The notes under the pieces: model-generated
Told to the model about the DNA's origin: nothing
Databases searched by the model: none
Seen by the model: only the letters and a program-made list of their open reading frames with translations
Shown: piece by piece, positions 1 through 8,540 of the stretch
How positions within the stretch are numbered: position 1 is the first letter of the stretch
How the letters are laid out: every line of letters begins with the position of its first letter
DNA from: Kurthia sibirica
GTDB lineage: Bacteria > Bacillota > Bacilli > Bacillales_A > Planococcaceae
NCBI RefSeq assembly: GCF_003143975.1
Contig: NZ_QFVR01000001.1
Location: forward strand, 186,001-250,000
DNA: 64,000 bases
Direction: 5' to 3'
Translations under genes and position numbers: made by a program

Positions 1-294
1 GGTGTTGAAGGCTATGTTGAATCAGCAGGTAGTGGTTTAGTGGCGGGTATTAATGCAGCAATGATGCATATGGAAAAAGAATTAAAGGTATTCCCAGCTG
101 AAACAGCGTTAGGCAGTATGGCTCGTTATATTACGGAAGCCGACCCCAAACATTTTCAACCGATGAATGTCAATTTCGGTTTATTCCCGGCACTTACTGG
201 GAAAAAATTGCGCTCTAAGCTTGAACGTGGTGAAAAACAGGCAGAACGTGCACTACAAACAATTTCTGACTTTATTGACAGAGAAAAAATCTAA
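1..294 (+). CDS. trmFO: TrmFO, 3' end only (folate-dependent tRNA m5U54 methyltransferase)
   Basis: This is the C-terminal 97 codons of a gene that begins before the window. The reading frame is open from base 1 and stops at TAA 292-294. The visible part has the [20 protein letters not shown] stretch typical of the FAD/NAD(P)-binding GidA-like fold, and a tail with [24 protein letters not shown] that matches the TrmFO C-terminus from memory. The family uses methylene-tetrahydrofolate and FADH2 to methylate U54 of tRNA. trmFO directly before xerC is the B. subtilis order, which supports the call. Confidence 0.88.
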   Translation, partial: GVEGYVESAGSGLVAGINAAMMHMEKELKVFPAETALGSMARYITEADPKHFQPMNVNFGLFPALTGKKLRSKLERGEKQAERALQTISDFIDREKI

Positions 295-342
295 TAATCC
301 ACCATAGTCGTACAATTGTACACTGCATAAAAAAATTTGATT

Positions 343-382
343 AAGCCAAGCAAAGTTGTTATACTTTGTAAGGCTTTTTTTA
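343..382 (+). terminator. Rho-independent terminator of trmFO
   Basis: AAGCC plus CAAAGT pair with ACTTTG plus GGCTT across a short loop, followed by a run of seven T. It ends the upstream trmFO transcript. Confidence 0.75.
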
Positions 383-451
383 TCGGTGTTTTATTTGAAT
401 TTATAAGGGTGTTGTACAAAAATGCCTTTATTTAGTAGTACAGGACGCAAA

Positions 452-482
452 TTGTCATAAATCTACAGAAAATTAGCATAGT
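452..482 (+). promoter_or_regulatory. Candidate xerC operon promoter region overlapped by a CodY-box-like site
   Basis: TTGTCA at 452-457 is a good -35. The best -10-like hexamer, CATAGT at 477-482, lies 19 bp downstream, which is long, so the promoter is tentative. Between them AATCTACAGAAAATT (460-474) matches the CodY consensus AATTTTCWGAAAATT at 13 of 15 positions. If the promoter is real, CodY bound here would block it and would give negative autoregulation of the operon that contains codY. Confidence 0.4.
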
Positions 483-566
483 ACAAGTACTACATAAGTG
501 TTCTGACTTTCAAAATTATTCTATTAATGCGAGAATAATAAAGAAGTTAGAAAAAGAGGTGTTATA

Positions 567-1466
567 ATGAACATCGAAAAAGAAGTAGCACTCCAACAGT
601 TTATTTCATATATTCAGCTGGAGAAAAATTATTCAGCTCTGACAACAGCAGCGTATGAACAAGATATACAGGAGTTTTTTCAGTTTATCGCAGCTGAAGG
701 CTTACGTAATCTTCAAGAAGTAGAGTATGTTCATGCTCGGTTATATGTCACACAATTATATAATGCGCAAAAGGCTAGGGCGACAATCTCGCGTAAGATT
801 TCGTCCATTCGTTCGTTTTTCCGGTTTTTAAATAAAGAGTTTGATCTGGATGATTCATCCTTCCAAGCACTTTACCATCCGAAAAAAGAAGGAAGATTGC
901 CGCGTTTTTTTTATGAGGAAGAGCTTATGCAGCTTTTTGAAGCGAATGAAGGGGAAACACCAAAAGCGATTCGTGATTTAGCAATACTCGAATTACTCTA
1001 TGCTACGGGCATTCGCGTAAGTGAATTAACATCAATTGAACTTAAAGACGTTGATTTTTCCTTAAGTATTATCCGCGTGATGGGGAAGGGTCGAAAAGAG
1101 CGTTATGTACCCTTTGGTCAGTTTGCCCATGAGGCATTGCAACTGTATATCGATCTTGCACGTCCTAGGTTAATGAAGAATAAAAATCATTCATTTTTTT
1201 TCGTCAATATGAAGGGTGATGCAGTGACAGCCAGAGGCATACGTTATATATTAAATGAAATGGTTAAAAAAACGCCATTGTCATCTACGATTTATCCACA
1301 TATGATTCGTCATACCTTTGCTACTCATTTATTGAATAATGGAGCTGACCTCAGGACAGTGCAAGAACTACTTGGACATACAAGCCTATCTTCAACGCAG
1401 GTATATACACATGTTACAAAGGAACATCTTCGGAAAACATATATGAATGCTCATCCACGAGCATAA
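567..1466 (+). CDS. xerC: Tyrosine recombinase XerC (CodV-type)
   Basis: Site-specific tyrosine recombinase of 299 aa that, with XerD, resolves chromosome dimers at dif. The N-terminal SAM-like core-binding domain covers about residues 1-100 and the catalytic domain the rest. The catalytic set is visible: Arg150 (in GIRVSEL), His245 and Arg248 (HMIRHTF), His271 (LLGHTS) and nucleophile Tyr280 (VYTH). ATG 567 follows an AGAGGTG ribosome binding site. It is the first gene of the xerC-hslV-hslU-codY cluster, 24 bp before hslV. The same order is found in B. subtilis (codV-clpQ-clpY-codY), which separates it from the XerD paralogue. Confidence 0.93.
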   Translation: MNIEKEVALQQFISYIQLEKNYSALTTAAYEQDIQEFFQFIAAEGLRNLQEVEYVHARLYVTQLYNAQKARATISRKISSIRSFFRFLNKEFDLDDSSFQALYHPKKEGRLPRFFYEEELMQLFEANEGETPKAIRDLAILELLYATGIRVSELTSIELKDVDFSLSIIRVMGKGRKERYVPFGQFAHEALQLYIDLARPRLMKNKNHSFFFVNMKGDAVTARGIRYILNEMVKKTPLSSTIYPHMIRHTFATHLLNNGADLRTVQELLGHTSLSSTQVYTHVTKEHLRKTYMNAHPRA

Positions 1467-1490
1467 AACAAATTAGGAGTGTGATTTACT

Positions 1491-2036
1491 ATGGAACTAC
1501 ATGCTACTACGATATTTGCAATACAGCATAAAGGTGAATGTGCTATGGCTGGGGATGGACAGGTTACTTTAGGTAATACAGTCGTAATGAAGCACACGGC
1601 AAAAAAGGTACGTAAATTGTTTAATGGGCAAGTATTAGCCGGTTTTGCAGGTTCAGTAGCCGATGCATTTACTCTATTTGAAATGTTTGAAAGTAAATTG
1701 ATTGAATTTAATGGTAATTTACAAAGAGCTTCTGTAGAGGTGGCCAAACAGTGGAGAGGCGATAAAATGCTTCAAAAACTCGAGGCACTTTTACTTGTGA
1801 TGAATAAGGAAACATTATTGCTCGTATCGGGATCAGGTGAAGTAATTGAACCTGATGATGGTATTTTAGCGATTGGCTCTGGTGGAAACTTTGCGTTATC
1901 TGCTGGACGTGCTTTAAAACAATACTCAGGCGAACAGTTATCTGCAAAGGAAATTGCAGAAGCGTCTTTAACAATCGCAGCTGATATTTGTGTATTTACG
2001 AATCATAATATAATTGTGGAGGACTTAGACAAATGA
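1491..2036 (+). CDS. hslV: HslV/ClpQ peptidase subunit of the HslUV protease
   Basis: Peptidase of 181 aa that forms two hexameric rings capped by Hsl[16 protein letters not shown] then the conserved [18 protein letters not shown] and IGSGGNFAL motifs are seen. The proteobacterial catalytic Thr1 aligns to Thr6 here. B. subtilis ClpQ is reported as an N-terminal serine protease that begins Met-Ser; this protein has Glu at position 2, so that mechanism is not available without further processing. No other in-frame start exists between the xerC stop and ATG 1491, and GGAG lies upstream at suitable spacing. The stop overlaps hslU by 4 bp (ATGA), pointing to translational coupling. Confidence 0.95.
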   Translation: MELHATTIFAIQHKGECAMAGDGQVTLGNTVVMKHTAKKVRKLFNGQVLAGFAGSVADAFTLFEMFESKLIEFNGNLQRASVEVAKQWRGDKMLQKLEALLLVMNKETLLLVSGSGEVIEPDDGILAIGSGGNFALSAGRALKQYSGEQLSAKEIAEASLTIAADICVFTNHNIIVEDLDK

Positions 2037-3436
2037 AAGAACAAACACCAAAACAAATGACTGAGTATCTTGATCGCTATATCGTGGGACAAACAAATGC
2101 CAAAAAATCAGTTGCCGTAGCGCTACGAAATCGTTATCGCAGACAGTTATTACCGAATGAAATGAAGGAAGAAGTTATTCCGAAAAACATTTTAATGATT
2201 GGGCCTACAGGTGTTGGTAAAACAGAAATTGCTCGCAGAATTGCAAAACTTGTCAAAGCACCATTTTTAAAAATTGAAGCGACGAAGTTTACAGAAGTAG
2301 GCTATGTTGGTCGAGATGTAGAATCAATGGTACGCGATTTAGTAGAAGTGGCAAATCGCCTTGTAAAAGAAGAAAAAACAGAAGAAGTCCGCGAAGAAGC
2401 ACAAGCATTAGCGAATGAAAAAATCGTTAAATTACTTGTGCCTAGCTTGAAAAAGAAAAAACAAGCAAATACGGGTGGTAATCCTTTTGAAATGCTTTTT
2501 GGAGGCGGTCAAGACCATAGTGATGAAGAAGAGAAGGAAATTGACTCGGATGTACGCGTTAAACGTTCTCAAATTGCAGAAGACTTACAAGCCGGTAAGT
2601 TAGAAAATGAGATAGTGACAATCGAAGTGACGGAACAATCTTCAAATATGCTTGGTGCACTATCGGGAATGCCTGGTATGGACATGGGCGGTAATAATAT
2701 TGGCGATATGCTGTCGAATATGATGCCTGCACAAAAGAAAAAACGAAAAGTACAAGTATCTGATGCACGCAGATTATTGACGATGGAAGAAGCCAGTGCT
2801 TTGATTGATGCTGATGAAGTTGCAGCAGAGGCTGTACGTCGCGCAGAACAAACAGGCATTATCTTCATTGATGAAATTGATAAAATTGCTGTAAAAGGTC
2901 GTGAAGGTGGTGGCGGCGTTTCGCGTGAAGGCGTGCAACGTGATATATTACCAATCGTCGAAGGCTCAACGGTTAATACAAAATACGGTTCGGTGCGAAC
3001 AGATTTCATGCTCTTTATAGCAGCTGGTGCATTTCATATGTCTAAACCCTCAGACCTTATTCCAGAATTACAAGGTCGATTCCCGATTCGCGTAGAGTTG
3101 GAAAAATTAACGAAGGACGATTTCGTTCGTATTTTAAAAGAGCCAGATCATTCATTGATTCGTCAATATAAGGCGTTACTTGAGACAGAGGGTGTAGAAA
3201 TTGATTTCACAGATGATTCCATTGACAAAATTGCTGAAATCGCATCAAAAGTTAATCAAGAAACAGATAATATTGGCGCGCGCCGTTTGCATACAATTTT
3301 AGAAAAATTATTAGAGGATCTATCGTTTGAAGCCTCTGAAATTGCACCAACGCATATTGCTATCACGCCAGCGTATGTGGAACAAAAGCTAGGAGATATA
3401 GCAAAAGACAAAGATTTGTCAGAGTTTATCTTATAG
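2033..3436 (+). CDS. hslU: HslU/ClpY ATPase and unfoldase subunit of HslUV
   Basis: AAA+ unfoldase of 467 aa that feeds substrates to HslV. Walker A GPTGVGKT is at residues 57-64 and Walker B IIFIDEID at about 276-284. Between them is the less conserved intermediate (I) domain with acidic and Gly/Met-rich stretches, as usual for the family. The [13 protein letters not shown] and GRFPIRVEL motifs of sensor regions follow, and the C-terminus ends in SEFIL, which inserts into HslV pockets in known structures. The start ATG overlaps the hslV stop. The 3' end of this gene also carries a consensus promoter for codY. Confidence 0.96.
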   Translation: MKEQTPKQMTEYLDRYIVGQTNAKKSVAVALRNRYRRQLLPNEMKEEVIPKNILMIGPTGVGKTEIARRIAKLVKAPFLKIEATKFTEVGYVGRDVESMVRDLVEVANRLVKEEKTEEVREEAQALANEKIVKLLVPSLKKKKQANTGGNPFEMLFGGGQDHSDEEEKEIDSDVRVKRSQIAEDLQAGKLENEIVTIEVTEQSSNMLGALSGMPGMDMGGNNIGDMLSNMMPAQKKKRKVQVSDARRLLTMEEASALIDADEVAAEAVRRAEQTGIIFIDEIDKIAVKGREGGGGVSREGVQRDILPIVEGSTVNTKYGSVRTDFMLFIAAGAFHMSKPSDLIPELQGRFPIRVELEKLTKDDFVRILKEPDHSLIRQYKALLETEGVEIDFTDDSIDKIAEIASKVNQETDNIGARRLHTILEKLLEDLSFEASEIAPTHIAITPAYVEQKLGDIAKDKDLSEFIL

Positions 3437-3444
3437 TCTATAAT
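3416..3444 (+). promoter_or_regulatory. Near-consensus sigma-A promoter for codY inside the hslU 3' end
   Basis: TTGTCA (3416-3421), exactly 17 bp, then TATAAT (3439-3444), 11 of 12 consensus bases. Expected start of transcription is about 3450-3452, exactly where the palindrome AATATT-ATGA-AATATT (3449-3464) lies, a plausible operator. Confidence 0.7.
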
Positions 3445-3520
3445 GATAAATATTATGAAATATTAAAAAACTTTTGAATATTCCGTAAATAACGGACATT
3501 TCATAGGAGGAACTATATAA

Positions 3521-4300
3521 ATGAACTTATTAGAAAAAATCCGCAAAATTAACACGATGTTACAAGCAACGGCTGGGAAGCCAGTAAACTTTAAAGAAAT
3601 GGCTGAAGCATTAGGTAATGTAATCGATAGTAATGTTTTTATCGTCAGTCGTAAAGGTAAATTATTGGGGATAGAAATTAACCAACAAATCGAGAATGAA
3701 CGTACTGCAAAAATGTTTGAAGAACGCCAATTCCCAGAAGAGTACACAAAAAACTTATATGATTTCTCAGAAACGATTGCTAATATTGACATCAATGATG
3801 AGCATACAGCTTTCCCTGTTGATAATCGTGAAATGTACAAAAATGGTCTTACAACAATCGTTCCTATTAAAGGTGGCGGCGAACGTTTAGGTACACTTAT
3901 GTTAGCACGTATCGATACACGTTTCGAAGACGAAGATTTAATCCTTGCTGAATACGGTGCTACTGTAGTAGGTATGGAAATTCTGCGTGAAAAAGCAGAA
4001 GAAATCGAAGAGGAAGCACGCAGTAAAGCAGTTGTTCAAATGGCAATCAACTCATTATCATATTCTGAATTGGAAGCAATTGAACATATTTTTGAAGAAT
4101 TAGATGGTTCTGAAGGATTACTAGTAGCTTCTAAAATTGCAGACCGCGTTGGTATTACGCGCTCAGTAATTGTTAATGCATTACGTAAACTGGAATCAGC
4201 AGGCGTGATCGAATCACGTTCACTAGGTATGAAAGGGACTTATATTAAAGTATTAAACAACAAGTTCCTAAACGCACTAGCAGAAATTAAAATGCGTTAG
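3521..4300 (+). CDS. codY: GTP- and branched-chain amino acid-sensing pleiotropic repressor CodY
   Basis: Global regulator of 259 aa. It binds isoleucine/valine/leucine through an N-terminal GAF domain (about residues 1-155) and DNA through a C-terminal winged helix-turn-helix. The recognition region [20 protein letters not shown] and the wing [11 protein letters not shown] are clearly visible at about residues 203-250. Length and sequence match the family along the whole protein. ATG 3521 has AGGAGG upstream. An own promoter lies at 3416-3444, so expression need not depend on the xerC promoter. In B. subtilis CodY represses the fla/che operon that follows here. Confidence 0.97.
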   Translation: MNLLEKIRKINTMLQATAGKPVNFKEMAEALGNVIDSNVFIVSRKGKLLGIEINQQIENERTAKMFEERQFPEEYTKNLYDFSETIANIDINDEHTAFPVDNREMYKNGLTTIVPIKGGGERLGTLMLARIDTRFEDEDLILAEYGATVVGMEILREKAEEIEEEARSKAVVQMAINSLSYSELEAIEHIFEELDGSEGLLVASKIADRVGITRSVIVNALRKLESAGVIESRSLGMKGTYIKVLNNKFLNALAEIKMR

Positions 4301-4317
4301 TATATAAATTAAATAGG

Positions 4318-4374
4318 AAAAGTGTTTTTTAAAGTATGTACAATTCTATACTTTAGAAAATGCTTTTTTTTATG
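4318..4374 (+). terminator. First terminator after codY
   Basis: A long A/T-rich stem in which AAAGTAT pairs with ATACTTT and flanking bases extend the pairing, ending in eight T. Some 18 bp after the codY stop. Confidence 0.65.
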
Positions 4375-4377
4375 GCG

Positions 4378-4418
4378 GTGAGTGACATTGATTAATTCAA
4401 TGTTACTCACCTTTTTTT
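4378..4418 (+). terminator. Second, strong terminator after codY
   Basis: GGTGAGTGACATTGA pairs with TCAATGTTACTCACC around a very short loop, followed by seven T. Together with the first terminator it isolates codY from the flagellar operon. Confidence 0.85.
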
Positions 4419-4426
4419 GTATATCA

Positions 4427-4488
4427 GGTTCTACAATAGTTGTTGGTTTTTCCAAACCACATCTGTTGTGGGTCATTTTTTGTAGACC
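4427..4488. repeat. 62-bp element with imperfect terminal inverted repeats
   Basis: GGTTCTACAA at 4427-4436 pairs with TTGTAGACC at 4480-4488 with one extra base. Inside, GGTTT (4445-4449) can pair with AAACC (4454-4458), or CCACA (4457-4461) with TGTGG (4467-4471). It could be an insertion sequence end or a solo remnant, or a small folded RNA. No transposase is nearby. Confidence 0.4.
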
Positions 4489-4539
4489 TCGCCTCAACTT
4501 ATTTTATAGGAGATGCGAACATGTGATAGTTTGCAGATA

Positions 4540-4580
4540 AAAAGCGAGCCAGATAGAGATATTGACTCGCTTTCGCTTTG
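4540..4580 (+). terminator. Weak hairpin with partial T-rich tail
   Basis: AAGCGAG pairs with CTCGCTT around an 18-nt loop; the tail TTCGCTTTG is not a clean T-run. It may end a short transcript in the gap, or may be incidental. Confidence 0.3.
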
Positions 4581-5030
4581 ATTATTCGAATAAGTTTTTT
4601 AGCAGGAAATCATACTAAAAAACGTATGAAAACGAAGTGCATATGGATTTAGATGATTGGATCTTTATCATGCAAAGATGTTATTGAAAGGGAAGTATAA
4701 AAAAAGGGTCATATCTACTAACGTAACGTTTTAAGGGAGATTAATTGACTTACTCAAGGTTTTCATTTAAAAGGGTTAGATCGCATGTGTAGTACTTTGA
4801 ATGCGCGCTTAAGTCAAGTTGGTCGAAGATTATAATAATAGCTATTACTTGAAGGAAGATTGGGTGAATAGAGTTGTTTACGCATCATCACTAAAAATAA
4901 GAATGTAGCTAATAAGATTAAAAAGAAGTTATGAAAGTCGGTACAAGGTCATTAATAGTGAAATATTCTTAAAAATGCTCTATTACTTTAAAAAATGAGA
5001 ATATTTGCCATTTATAGAAAATTGATGCAT

Positions 5031-5045
5031 AATTATCAGAAAACT
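5031..5045. promoter_or_regulatory. CodY-box-like site upstream of flgB
   Basis: AATTATCAGAAAACT matches the CodY consensus at 13 of 15 positions. A second, weaker match (12 of 15) is at 4962-4976. CodY directly represses fla/che in B. subtilis, so sites between codY and flgB make sense, although these lie over 600 bp from the start codon. Confidence 0.35.
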
Positions 5046-5230
5046 TCACTATGTTTCATACTAATAGCAAAAAGTGATTTTTAGTATGCAGAAGAAATAA
5101 ACTTAAAATATGTACATTTTGTGAAGGAAAATATTGGTCTTTTATTAAAAGCTAGTTATTGCAGTCTTTCCAGTCGTTCGGAAAATAATTCAAATATATT
5201 CCAAATAAAATATATGTTGAATGTTACTTT

Positions 5231-5256
5231 TTGAATACGATGATAAATGTTATAGT
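5231..5256 (+). promoter_or_regulatory. Candidate distal promoter for the fla/che operon
   Basis: TGT-TATAGT at 5248-5256 is an extended -10. TTGAAT at 5231-5236 is only 14 bp away, so it is a poor -35. A further option nearby is TTGAAA (5263-5268), 17 bp, TATGAC (5286-5291). A proximal TATAAT at 5579-5584 lacks a good -35. I found no convincing sigma-D (TAAA-N15-GCCGATAT) site. Confidence 0.3.
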
Positions 5257-5450
5257 GTTTTATTGAAAGTATAAAAAATGGTATATATGACAGAAAGTAT
5301 CGATGATTAATAATTTGTTTATTATTTGTTTTAAGTGAATAAAAATGCAGTAATCTACATATGTTGTAAAGTGTATAAATTATGTATTAATTGCGAAAAG
5401 ATATACTAATTAGTTCTAATGAATCAAAATTTTATACTTTATAAATATAA

Positions 5451-5490
5451 AAGGTATAATAAGCACTATCACTCTAGTGTTTATTACCTT
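5451..5490. repeat. Stable hairpin in the flgB leader
   Basis: AAGGTATAATAAGCACTA pairs with TAGTGTTTATTACCTT with two bulged bases around a six-base loop. No T-run follows, so it is not a normal terminator. It may be an operator or a leader RNA structure of the flagellar operon. Confidence 0.45.
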
Positions 5491-5675
5491 GTGGTTGGAT
5501 AGTTGAATAGAAATGGTTAATATGCGAAAAAAATGTCTAATAAACACTAAAAAGGTACTTTAGGACTACCTAAATTACTATAATAGTAATAGACACATTG
5601 GATTATCTTTATTACAATTAGGGTAGTAAGTGAGACGAGTATTTCCTTAAAGATGAAAATATGGGGTGAATAATT

Positions 5676-6068
5676 ATGAGTCTATTTAGCGGAACGATTG
5701 CGAACCTTGAGCAAGGGTTATCATATTCTTCTATTAAAAATAAAACAATTGCACAAAATATTGCGAATGTTGATACACCAAATTATAAAGCAAAAGATGT
5801 TAGTTTTAAGCAAATGTTAACGGATGCTCAAACAACGACGTTGAGTGCCAATCGTACGGATGATAAACATATCGATTTCCAAGCGGAAGCAAATACACCT
5901 GGTGTATATAGCTATAGTAATTTAAATTACCGTCAAAATGGTAATGGCGTAGATATGGATAAAGAACAAGCAAGCCTAGCAAAAAACACACTTTATTACA
6001 ATGCATTAATTGAAAGAGTAAGCAGTAAGTACAATACGCTTCAAACAGTAATAAAAGGAGGTAATTAA
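5676..6068 (+). CDS. flgB: Flagellar basal body rod protein FlgB
   Basis: Proximal rod subunit of 130 aa and the first gene of the long flagellar/chemotaxis operon. The family signature of rod and hook proteins, residues IAQNIANVDTPNYKAKDV, is near the N-terminus (about 27-44), and the C-terminal amphipathic segment LYYNALIERVSSKYNTLQTVIKG completes the axial coiled coil. The start ATG 5676 has GGGGTG upstream. It ends 2 bp before flgC. Subunits are exported by the flagellar type III system and polymerise above the MS-ring. Confidence 0.95.
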   Translation: MSLFSGTIANLEQGLSYSSIKNKTIAQNIANVDTPNYKAKDVSFKQMLTDAQTTTLSANRTDDKHIDFQAEANTPGVYSYSNLNYRQNGNGVDMDKEQASLAKNTLYYNALIERVSSKYNTLQTVIKGGN

Positions 6069-6070
6069 GC

Positions 6071-6535
6071 TTGTCTATTTTTCATGGTTTAGATACAACG
6101 GGGTCGGCTTTAACAGCACAACGTCTTAGAATGGATGTTATTTCATCTAATATGGCGAACGCGGAAACGACTCGTGCAAAGATGGTGGATGGTGAATGGC
6201 AGCCCTATAGAAGAAAAACCGTCACTTTAACTGCACAAGAAGGAGCAGGGTCATTTGCAACGCAACTAAATGCTGCGATTGGTTCTAGTAGTAAGTCTGC
6301 TGGTAACGGTGTAAAAGTAACGAAAATAAATGAAGATACAACAACTGATTTTAAACTTACATATGATCCTTCCAATCCAGATGCTGATCAAAATGGATAT
6401 GTTAAATTATCGAATGTAGATACATTAAAAGAAATGACAGATTTAATGTCTGCAACACGTTCGTACGAAGCGAACGTTACAGTGTTTAACGCCAATAAAT
6501 CAATGTTGACGAAAGCCTTAGAAATCGGAAAATAG
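6071..6535 (+). CDS. flgC: Flagellar basal body rod protein FlgC (TTG start)
   Basis: Proximal rod protein of 154 aa. The N-terminal LRMDVISSNMANAETTRA motif (about residues 21-38) and the C-terminal LKEMTDLMSATRSYEANVTVFNANK motif are diagnostic. The start is TTG at 6071, which fits the AAGGAGG ribosome binding site and the family N-terminus MSIFHGLDTTGSALTAQRLR; no ATG is available in this position. FlgB, FlgC, FlgF/G-type proteins and FliE together form the rod. Confidence 0.95.
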   Translation: MSIFHGLDTTGSALTAQRLRMDVISSNMANAETTRAKMVDGEWQPYRRKTVTLTAQEGAGSFATQLNAAIGSSSKSAGNGVKVTKINEDTTTDFKLTYDPSNPDADQNGYVKLSNVDTLKEMTDLMSATRSYEANVTVFNANKSMLTKALEIGK

Positions 6536-6551
6536 AGTTTTAGGAGGATGA

Positions 6552-6857
6552 ATGATGGACGTTTCTCAAATTGGTATTGTGGCACCAGTCACACCTACAG
6601 TTAGCCAGGCAGCCCCTACAAACCAAGTGGCTTCAAAAGAATCTTTTAGCACAATGTTAAAAGATGCAATTGGCTCAGTAAATGAAGCACAACAAAGTTC
6701 GGATGTAATGACGAATAAATTGATTACAGGTCAAGACGTAGAACTACATGATGTAATGATTACGGCGCAAAAAGCAAGTGTGACATTAAATACAGCTTTA
6801 CAGTTCCGCAATAAAGCGGTAGAAGCATATCAAGAAATAATGCGTATGACAGTTTAA
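6552..6857 (+). CDS. fliE: Flagellar hook-basal body complex protein FliE
   Basis: Small 101-aa protein that links the MS-ring to the rod and is needed for rod export. The C-terminal region LHDVMITAQKASVTLNTALQFRNKAVEAYQEIMRM is the family signature. Two Met codons lie in tandem at 6552 and 6555; TAGGAGG is upstream, and either may be used. It lies between flgC and fliF as in B. subtilis. Confidence 0.94.
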   Translation: MMDVSQIGIVAPVTPTVSQAAPTNQVASKESFSTMLKDAIGSVNEAQQSSDVMTNKLITGQDVELHDVMITAQKASVTLNTALQFRNKAVEAYQEIMRMTV

Positions 6858-6917
6858 TCATATGACTAGCTCGCATGGATAAAGAATAGTGATATTCAAT
6901 GTAACCGGAGGCCTAAA

Positions 6918-8522
6918 ATGAATGATAGATTAACAAAAATCAAATCCGACTTTACGAACTTTTGGAGCAGCCGCTCGAAACGTCAAAAAGGGACGTTAAT
7001 CGGCTTAATACTCGGAGTTGTGATCGTTGCAGCCTTAGTTACTTTCTTCATGACAAGAGTGACGTACGAACCGCTTTATTCTAACTTAACAACCGCTGAA
7101 GTAGGTCAAATTAAAGAACAACTAGATACAGCGGGTACTAAGTATGAAATAACTGCAGGTGGTACAGCCATTTCTGTTCCGAAAGATCAGGTTGATACAC
7201 TCAAAGTAAGTTTAGCATCAGCGGGTTACCCAAAAAGTGGAGAAATCGATTATTCTTTCTTCTCTCAAAATGCTGGATTTGGTATGACCGATAACGAATT
7301 CAATGTCTTAAAAGTAGCTTCTGTGCAAACGGAACTTGCCAATTTAATGAAAAATATTGATGGGGTAAAAGATGCGAAAGTTATGCTATCGATGCCTGAA
7401 CAAAGTACATTTGTCAGCGATAGTGAGAAAAATAAAGATGCCAGTGCTTCTATTGTATTAAATACAAATCCTGGACAAGAATTTACAGAAGAACAAGTGA
7501 AAACACTCTATAAATTAGTAGCGAAAAGCGTACCAAATTTAAGTACGGATAATATTGTAATTACCAATCAATACAATGAATATTTTGATTTAGCAGCTAC
7601 AGATTCAGCTGAAGGTGCAAATGTGGCAAATGCTGGCACGCAGTTGACGTTGAAAAAACAAATCGAAAAAGACATTCAAAGACAGGTTCAATCGATTCTC
7701 GGTAGCATTATGGGAAGTGGTAAAGCAATTGTCTCTGTAACATCTGATATTGACTTTACAAAAGAAAATCGCGAGGAAAATCTCGTGAAACCAGTCGATA
7801 AGGAAAATATGTCTGGTATCGAAATTAGCGCACAAAAAATTAATGAGTCATATGCAGGTACAAATGCAGGGGCGACTGGTACACCGGAAGCAGAAACAAC
7901 TACTGATAATTTTACGAATTATCAAGAAGATACTGGTAGCGGCAATGGTGATTACGAAAAAACATCTGAAACAGTTAATAAAGAAGTGAATCGTATTAAA
8001 CGTCAAATTGCAGAAAGTCCGTATCGCGTACGTGATTTAGGTATACAGGTTGTTGTTGAACCGCCTACAGCGGATGACCCAACTTCATTGGATCCAACGA
8101 CTCAAAATGATATTAAAACAATGTTAGCTTCTATCGTAAGAACTTCAATTGATAAAAATGAAGCAGGAACACTATCCGATGCTGAAGTTGAGCAAAAAGT
8201 AATCGTTTCTGTACAAAAACTTAACGGTAAACCAGTCACAGATATAGCAACTAAAAGTGCAATCCCTTGGTGGGTTTGGGTTATTGGTGGCGTGTTAGTG
8301 GCGGCTATTGCATTATTAGCATTCTTTATTATTCGCGCTCGTAGAAGAACGGCGGAAGAAGAATACTACGAAGAAGAAGAATTTACTAGTTTAGAAGTAG
8401 ATGATATTTCAGATGAAAAAGAGACAGAGGGAACCGTTCGACGTAAGCAGTTAGAGAAGATGGCTAAAGATAAGCCGGAAGATTTCGCAAAACTATTACG
8501 ATCGTGGATTTCTGAGGAATAG
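6918..8522 (+). CDS. fliF: Flagellar MS-ring protein FliF
   Basis: Membrane protein of 534 aa that forms the MS-ring around the export gate. It has two membrane segments, residues about 25-45 (LIGLILGVVIVAALVTFF) and about 453-475 (WWVWVIGGVLVAAIALLAFF), with the large extracellular ring-building (YscJ/FliF) domains between them. The acidic cytoplasmic C-terminal tail after the second segment is the FliG-binding part. ATG 6918 has CGGAGG upstream. A 60-bp gap separates it from fliE, with no terminator seen. Confidence 0.96.
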   Translation: MNDRLTKIKSDFTNFWSSRSKRQKGTLIGLILGVVIVAALVTFFMTRVTYEPLYSNLTTAEVGQIKEQLDTAGTKYEITAGGTAISVPKDQVDTLKVSLASAGYPKSGEIDYSFFSQNAGFGMTDNEFNVLKVASVQTELANLMKNIDGVKDAKVMLSMPEQSTFVSDSEKNKDASASIVLNTNPGQEFTEEQVKTLYKLVAKSVPNLSTDNIVITNQYNEYFDLAATDSAEGANVANAGTQLTLKKQIEKDIQRQVQSILGSIMGSGKAIVSVTSDIDFTKENREENLVKPVDKENMSGIEISAQKINESYAGTNAGATGTPEAETTTDNFTNYQEDTGSGNGDYEKTSETVNKEVNRIKRQIAESPYRVRDLGIQVVVEPPTADDPTSLDPTTQNDIKTMLASIVRTSIDKNEAGTLSDAEVEQKVIVSVQKLNGKPVTDIATKSAIPWWVWVIGGVLVAAIALLAFFIIRARRRTAEEEYYEEEEFTSLEVDDISDEKETEGTVRRKQLEKMAKDKPEDFAKLLRSWISEE

Positions 8523-8540
8523 TAGGGGAGGCTTATTTTC

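Larger units (their letters stand above)
4419..5675 (+). other. Gene-free codY-flgB interval
   Basis: About 1.26 kb with no credible coding region on either strand. It is A/T-rich. I see an inverted repeat element at 4427-4488, hairpins at 4540-4580 and 5057-5088, a perfect palindrome TTATTCGAATAA at 4582-4593, CodY-box-like sites at 4962-4976 (12 of 15) and 5031-5045 (13 of 15), possible promoters near 5231-5291 and 5579-5584, and a hairpin at 5451-5490. It may be the regulatory region of the flagellar operon plus decayed sequence. Short peptide-like stretches around 4640-4690 are interrupted and cannot be assigned. Confidence 0.6.

Noticed and set aside
1451-1974. Minus-strand frames opposite hslV
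   Set aside because: They are shadows of the clearly conserved hslV frame, with no ribosome binding site or family match. The same applies to the other antisense frames in the window.
4640-4700. Decayed transposase or regulator with MDLDDWIFIM-like peptide
   Set aside because: Interrupted at once by stops; no family could be identified.
5500-5660. Sigma-D promoter in front of flgB
   Set aside because: No TAAA-N15-GCCGATAT-like pair with correct spacing was found.
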